A stretch of 64,000 bases of DNA. Origin: Flavobacterium sp. FEMGT703F. Its GTDB lineage: Bacteria; Bacteroidota; Bacteroidia; Flavobacteriales; Flavobacteriaceae. Position 1 is the first letter of the stretch, and every line of letters begins with the position of its first letter. The notes beneath the pieces are model-generated. The model was given only the letters and a program-made list of their open reading frames with translations. It searched no databases and was not told where the DNA came from. This document shows, piece by piece, positions 59,582-64,000 of this stretch. The position numbers and the translations under genes are program-made. Location: NCBI GenBank assembly GCA_002786385.1, contig PGCN01000007.1, positions 310,001 through 374,000 on the forward strand, read 5' to 3'.

Positions 59582-60637
59582 TTACATTTTTATAACAATC
59601 CCATTTGGCTTTCTTCCAACATTGATTGTTTTTGTTACTGAATGATTAGTGGTATTTACAACAGAAACTGTATTAGCAGTTTGATTGGTTACATAAGCAG
59701 TATTACCATCTGTTGTGAATGCAATTGCATGTGCACCGGCACCAGTATTAAATGAGCTTCCGTGCATCCACATATTCATTCCTGTATCCCAAGTCCAATA
59801 ATGCACTTTTCCAGCCATTGGATCGGAAACCCATAATTCATTTTTAGGACCATTATATGATGCTATTCCTGGCATGAAGCCCAAAGTAATTGTTTCATCA
59901 ACAGAGTTTGTAGCTACATCAATTACAGAAATGGTTTGTCCGTCTTCATTGTCTACATACATTTTACCATTGCTTCCTGTCCAAGCACCAACAGGGTTAT
60001 CTCCAACGGCAATAGTTGTGATTATCGCTTTTGTTGCCGTGTTTATCACTGTTATGCTATCATCATCACCATTTGCCACATAGGCTTTTGTACCATCGGA
60101 AGAAAATGTTAGTTCAGCTGCCATCATTCCGACATCGATTGTATTCAATAAAGCATTGGTAGTAGCATCATATACTAAGACTTTACTATTCATTTCATCC
60201 ATTTGAGGTACCCAAATTTCATTTCCGTTAGGTGAATAAATAGAATTATGGTTCATTAATGGCAGGTTGATGTTTTTTACAATCGAACCATTCATAGCAT
60301 CAATTACTAACAATTTTCCTGTCATCCCTGATGTCATTAAACCAGAATGACCTGCACTCAAATCCATTCCCGGAACACCAATCGCTAGATGATCTTGGTG
60401 TGATGAAATGTGATGTGGCCACATAATCATATCTGAACCACTTCCCATTAATTCTATAGTTCCGGTTACTTCATTAGTACTTAACTTTACTACTGAAACG
60501 GAACCATCTTCTCCGTTTACAATGTATGCCGCTGGATAATCGACATTTAATGTCATATCCATATTGTCATCGTTGTTACTACAAGAGGTTAAAAATATTG
60601 CTCCAATGAATGAAGCTATCATTGATAAATTTTTCAT
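59582..60637 (-). CDS. YncE/YVTN-type beta-propeller lipoprotein
   Basis: A 351-residue protein with a lipoprotein signal (GAIFLTSCSNNDD) and repeated propeller blades (VVKLSTNEVTGTIELMG; VYDATTNALLNTIDVG; VINTATKAIITTIAVG; VIDVATNSVDETITLG; VVNTTNHSVTKTINVG). Met/His-rich stretches (NDDNMDMTLN, GAWTGSNGKMYV, MNMWMHG) could bind copper. Found in some metal-resistance loci; the function in resistance is not established. Confidence 0.78.
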   Translation of the reverse strand: MKNLSMIASFIGAIFLTSCSNNDDNMDMTLNVDYPAAYIVNGEDGSVSVVKLSTNEVTGTIELMGSGSDMIMWPHHISSHQDHLAIGVPGMDLSAGHSGLMTSGMTGKLLVIDAMNGSIVKNINLPLMNHNSIYSPNGNEIWVPQMDEMNSKVLVYDATTNALLNTIDVGMMAAELTFSSDGTKAYVANGDDDSITVINTATKAIITTIAVGDNPVGAWTGSNGKMYVDNEDGQTISVIDVATNSVDETITLGFMPGIASYNGPKNELWVSDPMAGKVHYWTWDTGMNMWMHGSSFNTGAGAHAIAFTTDGNTAYVTNQTANTVSVVNTTNHSVTKTINVGRKPNGIVIKM

Positions 60638-60653
60638 TTCTATTTTTTTTAGG

Positions 60654-61526
60654 TTATTTAATAGTTTCTACTGTTTTTCCACAGTTTAACATCATTGTCC
60701 CATAGTATGGGTTTTTTACAGTGTTTTCTTTGCTCAACCAATTGGCTCCTTTGCCATCATTATACATTGGACAGAATTGAAAGTAAACAGGTACTTCGTA
60801 TTTTGCTGCTTTAATCAAAGTATAGATATCTTTTGACAATGTTGTAAAGTGATCACGTTGGTGTTTTACATCTTTTGTATCAGCGATGTGTTCTGCATCT
60901 TCTTTTATTGGATTTAAAACCTTCATCCAAACCATGTGCACCTCCATATCAAGCTTGTCCATTTTGACATTATTTACAGCTGTTAAAAGTTCTTTTGAAG
61001 TTGCAGCTACTTTGGTTCCATCAGAAGTTATCAAAGCATCTTTCAATAAAAAATAATTATCAAATACAGCTTTTAATTGATTTTCATTTTGAATTACATT
61101 AGTAGTTGTTTCAGAATGGTTTCCATGATTGGAATGGTCATCGGTATTAGCAGTAGTTATGTTTTCTTTTTTTACAGGAACTTTTGCTACTCTATCGTAT
61201 TGACAACATCCGTGAAGGCTATTGTAAACCTCATCAGGAGCTAGAAATTTATCGCTATCATAACCTGCTAACGCAATTCTTTTAAGTATTTCATCCTGAT
61301 TTGTTAGACTAGCATCATAAGTTAATGTTGCCATTTGGGTTTCCTGGTTCCAATCGACTTTAGCAATTTTTTTAATACTTCCTGCTTTTTCGATTTTAGT
61401 TTCACACATTCCACAGTTACCATAGACTTTAACTGTTTCTATTTTTTCATTTTTTATTTGTGCGTTGATAGAAGTTGATAGCAACATTAGAGCTGCTACC
61501 ATTATTTTTATAAATGAGCTTTTCAT
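60654..61526 (-). CDS. HMA-DUF3347 fusion protein
   Basis: A 290-residue periplasmic protein with a signal peptide, then an HMA domain with metal site VYGNCGMCETKIEKAG (~30-95), a HGCCQYD motif, a His-rich linker (DDHSNHGNHSE) and a C-terminal DUF3347 domain (KQRDHF-like HQRDHFTTLSKDIYTLI; QFCPMYNDGKGANWLS; NPYYGTMMLNCG). Likely a periplasmic copper-binding or carrier protein. It is the first gene of the long unit that runs to the Cus and Cop genes. Confidence 0.8.
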   Translation of the reverse strand: MKSSFIKIMVAALMLLSTSINAQIKNEKIETVKVYGNCGMCETKIEKAGSIKKIAKVDWNQETQMATLTYDASLTNQDEILKRIALAGYDSDKFLAPDEVYNSLHGCCQYDRVAKVPVKKENITTANTDDHSNHGNHSETTTNVIQNENQLKAVFDNYFLLKDALITSDGTKVAATSKELLTAVNNVKMDKLDMEVHMVWMKVLNPIKEDAEHIADTKDVKHQRDHFTTLSKDIYTLIKAAKYEVPVYFQFCPMYNDGKGANWLSKENTVKNPYYGTMMLNCGKTVETIK

Positions 61527-61718
61527 TTTTAAATAATGTTAGTAATCAAAGTGTTTTACCTTGATTGATTGATAAAATAAATTTGAATAAATAACAGTTG
61601 CGAAAGAAATAGAAATGCAAACCAAATAATGGTATAGCAAAATGTATTCTAAAACTGTTGTAAATTGGATAGCAAAACGCTATGAATTTGACACACTTAT
61701 GGCTGTCAAAAATTGGAT
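61527..61718. promoter_or_regulatory. Presumed control region of the cluster's first gene
   Basis: A 192-bp region between the Cys-rich gene and the HMA-DUF3347 gene. It has ATAGCAAAA twice (61634 and 61669) and TTTGC-type words 20 bp apart on the minus strand, but no strict TAnnTTTG box. It probably holds the main promoter of the minus-strand cluster, by position only. Confidence 0.35.
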
Positions 61719-62096
61719 TTAGCTTATTTTAGGGATTAGCCAAATGGAATAAAAACCATCGGAGACTGATGGTGTAGTATATAAAAAATTGATTTTTTCG
61801 AATAGAGGAAAGTTAAAGGCAGTCAGCTGAAAACTAATTTCGGGTACGAAGCTTACCAATGAAGTGGGGCAAGTTGATGAACAACCGCAACCGGAATGCC
61901 CGCATTTGCCGCCACAACCCTTGTTGTCTTTATCTTTTGTATTTTCATCAGCGCAACAGCTCTTTTTTTCTGCTTTATTGGATGAAATTTCTTTTTTGCA
62001 CGAATTCTTTTCTGAACTTTTACCACAAGCCATAGTAGTATTAGGCATGAGGAACATGCCTAATAAAACTACAAGTATGATGTGGTATTTGTTCAT
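61719..62096 (-). CDS. Cys-rich exported small protein
   Basis: A 125-residue protein with a signal peptide (HIILVVLLGMFLMPNTTMA) then a Cys/Lys-rich middle (SSEKNSCKKE, KSCCADENTKDKDN, GCGGKCGHSGCGCSSTC), able to bind several soft-metal ions. A ~45-residue hydrophobic/aromatic end follows. The ATG at 62096 lies 19 bp after a TAAATTTG box and begins the signal peptide, so it is preferred over the upstream in-frame codon. It is probably a periplasmic metal sponge or sensor. Confidence 0.6.
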   Translation of the reverse strand: MNKYHIILVVLLGMFLMPNTTMACGKSSEKNSCKKEISSNKAEKKSCCADENTKDKDNKGCGGKCGHSGCGCSSTCPTSLVSFVPEISFQLTAFNFPLFEKINFLYTTPSVSDGFYSIWLIPKIS

Positions 62097-62114
62097 ATAT
62101 CTATTAAAACAGTA

Positions 62115-62122
62115 CAAATTTA
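62115..62122 (-). promoter_or_regulatory. -7 element of the Cys-rich gene
   Basis: Minus-strand TAAATTTG, matching TAnnTTTG, 18 bp before the chosen start codon. No good -33 box was found at the expected spacing. Confidence 0.45.
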
Positions 62123-62155
62123 GCTAAAAATTATTGCCTTATGTTAAAATTGATG

Positions 62156-64000
62156 TTAAAATCTCATTCTCTGAATTCTAACGGCGTTTAATATTGCCAA
62201 CAACGCTACGCCAACATCGGCAAAAACGGCTTCCCACATTGTGGCTAAACCACCTGCACCAAGTACTAAAACTATTGCTTTTACAGCAAATGCTAAAATA
62301 ATATTTTGCCAAACAATCTTTTTAGTTTGTTTACCAATATTTATAGCCATTGGGATTTTACTTGGTTTATCATCTTGAATAACAACATCCGCAGTTTCGA
62401 TTGTGGCATCACTTCCTAAACCTCCCATTGCAATTCCTACATTGCTTAATGCTACTACTGGTGCATCGTTTACACCATCGCCAACAAAAGCAACCGTTTC
62501 GTTTTTAGCTATAATTTCTTTTACTTTGTTTACTTTATCTTCGGGAAGTAAGTCTCCAAAAGCGTTTGTAATTTTGAGTGATTTTGCTACAAATTGAACA
62601 ACAGTGTCTTTATCACCACTTAACATTGTGGTTTTAATATTCAACGCTTTAAGTTTATCGATTGTGATTTGAGCATCCTCTTTTATGCTATCGGCAATGG
62701 TTATATATCCTACAAACTTTTTATCGTAAGCTACTGCGATTAATGTATAAACAATACTTGTAGGATCAATATCATATTTAATAGAAAATTTATCCATTAG
62801 TTTGAAATTACCAACTAATAATTCTTTTCCTTTGACAAGGGATTTTAAACCATGCCCTGAAATTTCTTCAACCTCTTTTAGTTCAATTGTACTATCAATT
62901 TTTCCAACAAACTGATGAATCGCTGTTGCGACTGGATGTGTACTTTGACTTTCTAAAGCATTGACCACTTGTAGTATATCGTCTTTATTGAAATCGGAAT
63001 TAAAAACTACTTCTTGTACTTTGAAAACACCTTCAGTCATTGTGCCTGTTTTATCCATTACTACATTTTGAACAGTAGCCATTACATCGAGAAAATTACT
63101 TCCTTTAAATAAAATTCCGTTTTTAGAAGCAGCTCCAATTCCGCCAAAATATCCTAACGGAATACTAATAACTAAAGCACAAGGACACGAAATAACCAAG
63201 AAAACCAAGGCACGATACAGCCAATCTCTAAAAATATAATTATCTACAAAAAGAATTGGAACTACACAAATTAAGATGGCTAAAAGCACCACAATTGGTG
63301 TGTAAATCTTGGCAAATTTGCGTATGAATAATTCAGTTGGTGCTTTTTTTGCTGTTGCATCTTGCACCATTTCAAGTATTTTTGACAGTTTACTATCGGT
63401 ATAAGCGGTTGTAACTTTTACTTGACAAACCGAATTTAAGTTTATCATTCCTGCTAAAACCGTTTCGCCTTTTGCTTTGGTGTCGGGTTTACTTTCACCT
63501 GTAAGTGCTGCTGTATTAAATGAAGCTGTATCGGAAAGTAATTCGCCATCTAAACCTAATTTTTCTCCTGCTTTGAGTTGGATAATATCGCCAATTTTAG
63601 CGGTTGCTGCTTTGATTGTTTTGGCTACATTATTTTCTAAAATAGTAACTTCATCTGGTCTTTGGTCGAGTAAGGATTTTATATTTGCTTTGGCTCTTTG
63701 AACTGCAAGTGTTTGAAAGACTTCGCCAACAGCATAAAACAGCATCACGGCAACACCCTCTGGAAATTCTGCAATTGCAAAAGCTCCGATGGTTGCAATA
63801 CTCATTAACAAAAATTCTGAAAATATTTCTCCTTTTTTTATAGCGACAAAGGCTTCTTTTATTACAGGAAAACCGACTGGTGCATAAGCAACAACATACC
63901 ATATAGTTCGTACCCAACCTGTAAACCAAGTTTGCGGAAAGTAATTATCAAAACCAATGGCTATTAATAACAAAACCAAACTAATGCCTGCTGGCAAAAA
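62156..64000 (-). CDS. Heavy-metal P1B-type ATPase (Zn/Cd/Pb type), 5' end cut by window edge
   Basis: The visible 615 codons cover membrane helices, an actuator domain (TGESKPDTKAKG), the metal site ISCPCALVISIPLGY in the helix before the phosphorylation motif DKTGTMTEGVF, HPVATAIHQF and GDGVNDAPVVALSNVG. The SCPCALV pattern is that of Zn/Cd/Pb exporters rather than copper pumps. The frame is open to the edge, and the TTG near the edge is not a believable start. It faces the same way as the Cys-rich gene, 59 bp before it. Confidence 0.88.
   Translation of the reverse strand, partial: FLPAGISLVLLLIAIGFDNYFPQTWFTGWVRTIWYVVAYAPVGFPVIKEAFVAIKKGEIFSEFLLMSIATIGAFAIAEFPEGVAVMLFYAVGEVFQTLAVQRAKANIKSLLDQRPDEVTILENNVAKTIKAATAKIGDIIQLKAGEKLGLDGELLSDTASFNTAALTGESKPDTKAKGETVLAGMINLNSVCQVKVTTAYTDSKLSKILEMVQDATAKKAPTELFIRKFAKIYTPIVVLLAILICVVPILFVDNYIFRDWLYRALVFLVISCPCALVISIPLGYFGGIGAASKNGILFKGSNFLDVMATVQNVVMDKTGTMTEGVFKVQEVVFNSDFNKDDILQVVNALESQSTHPVATAIHQFVGKIDSTIELKEVEEISGHGLKSLVKGKELLVGNFKLMDKFSIKYDIDPTSIVYTLIAVAYDKKFVGYITIADSIKEDAQITIDKLKALNIKTTMLSGDKDTVVQFVAKSLKITNAFGDLLPEDKVNKVKEIIAKNETVAFVGDGVNDAPVVALSNVGIAMGGLGSDATIETADVVIQDDKPSKIPMAINIGKQTKKIVWQNIILAFAVKAIVLVLGAGGLATMWEAVFADVGVALLAILNAVRIQRMRF

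Overview
The window comes from a low-GC member of the Bacteroidota, most likely a Flavobacterium or close relative. The evidence is a C-terminal type IX secretion sorting domain on a large exported protein, promoters of the Bacteroidota form TTG-N19-TAnnTTTG, few Shine-Dalgarno sequences, the chromosomal order ftsK / lolA-like / lptFG / ribBA, and many short low-complexity intergenic arrays. This genus call is inference; there is no rRNA or other marker gene in the window.

Layout. (1) 1-21.2 kb is ordinary chromosome. It starts with a gentisate catabolic operon: a 5'-truncated gentisate dioxygenase, an FAH-family hydrolase, a methyltransferase and a maleate isomerase-like enzyme. OsmC, an MbfA-like iron/manganese transporter, a trypsin-like protein, an M28 peptidase, a methionine gamma-lyase-like enzyme with a divergent Lrp/AsnC regulator, and lipoamide dehydrogenase follow. 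Then comes an arsenic block (arsR, a DUF6428 gene, acr3, arsC), then tpx, dgkA, ftsK, a lolA-like gene, lptF/G-like and ribBA. (2) 21.6-25.8 kb carries a secreted T9SS alpha/beta-hydrolase, a lipoprotein and a small exported protein. (3) 26.68-36.33 kb is an integrative element of about 9.7 kb. It is bounded by a 13-bp repeat that matches the 3' end of a tRNA-Ser gene, and each end has paired GGTACC arm-type repeats. It carries two tyrosine recombinases, an excisionase-like HTH protein, a predicted HUH (Rep-type) endonuclease, a type IIG restriction-modification enzyme, a DUF2188 gene with an unknown partner, two unlisted small proteins and a strong orphan promoter that predicts a ~150-nt structured RNA. 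(4) 36.5-39.1 kb is a small accessory cassette (HTH, unknown protein, DUF5675, two small membrane proteins, DUF6943). (5) 39.1-40.5 kb is non-coding and contains a run of long imperfect inverted repeats. (6) 40.5-64 kb, entirely on the minus strand, is a copper/heavy-metal resistance island.

How the metal island fits together. A CopA-type P-ATPase and a Zn/Cd-type P-ATPase (cut by the window edge) export metal from the cytoplasm. A Cus-type tripartite pump is encoded by one TolC-like gene, two adaptor genes and a cusA gene broken by a single in-frame TAA. A periplasmic multicopper oxidase, several HMA and DUF3347 proteins, a haem-binding protein, a TlpA-like thioredoxin and a beta-propeller lipoprotein act in the periplasm. 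A regulator fusing an HMA-like CxxC domain to an AraC HTH sits next to paired ATTTGCAA repeats. A PD-(D/E)XK/HhH-like protein with no obvious metal role is embedded in the same gene string.

Most promising leads: the orphan promoter/ncRNA and HUH protein inside the integrative element, the hairpin array at 39.4-40.3 kb, the split cusA, and the predicted nuclease inside the copper operon. All assignments are from reading motifs; no database search was run.
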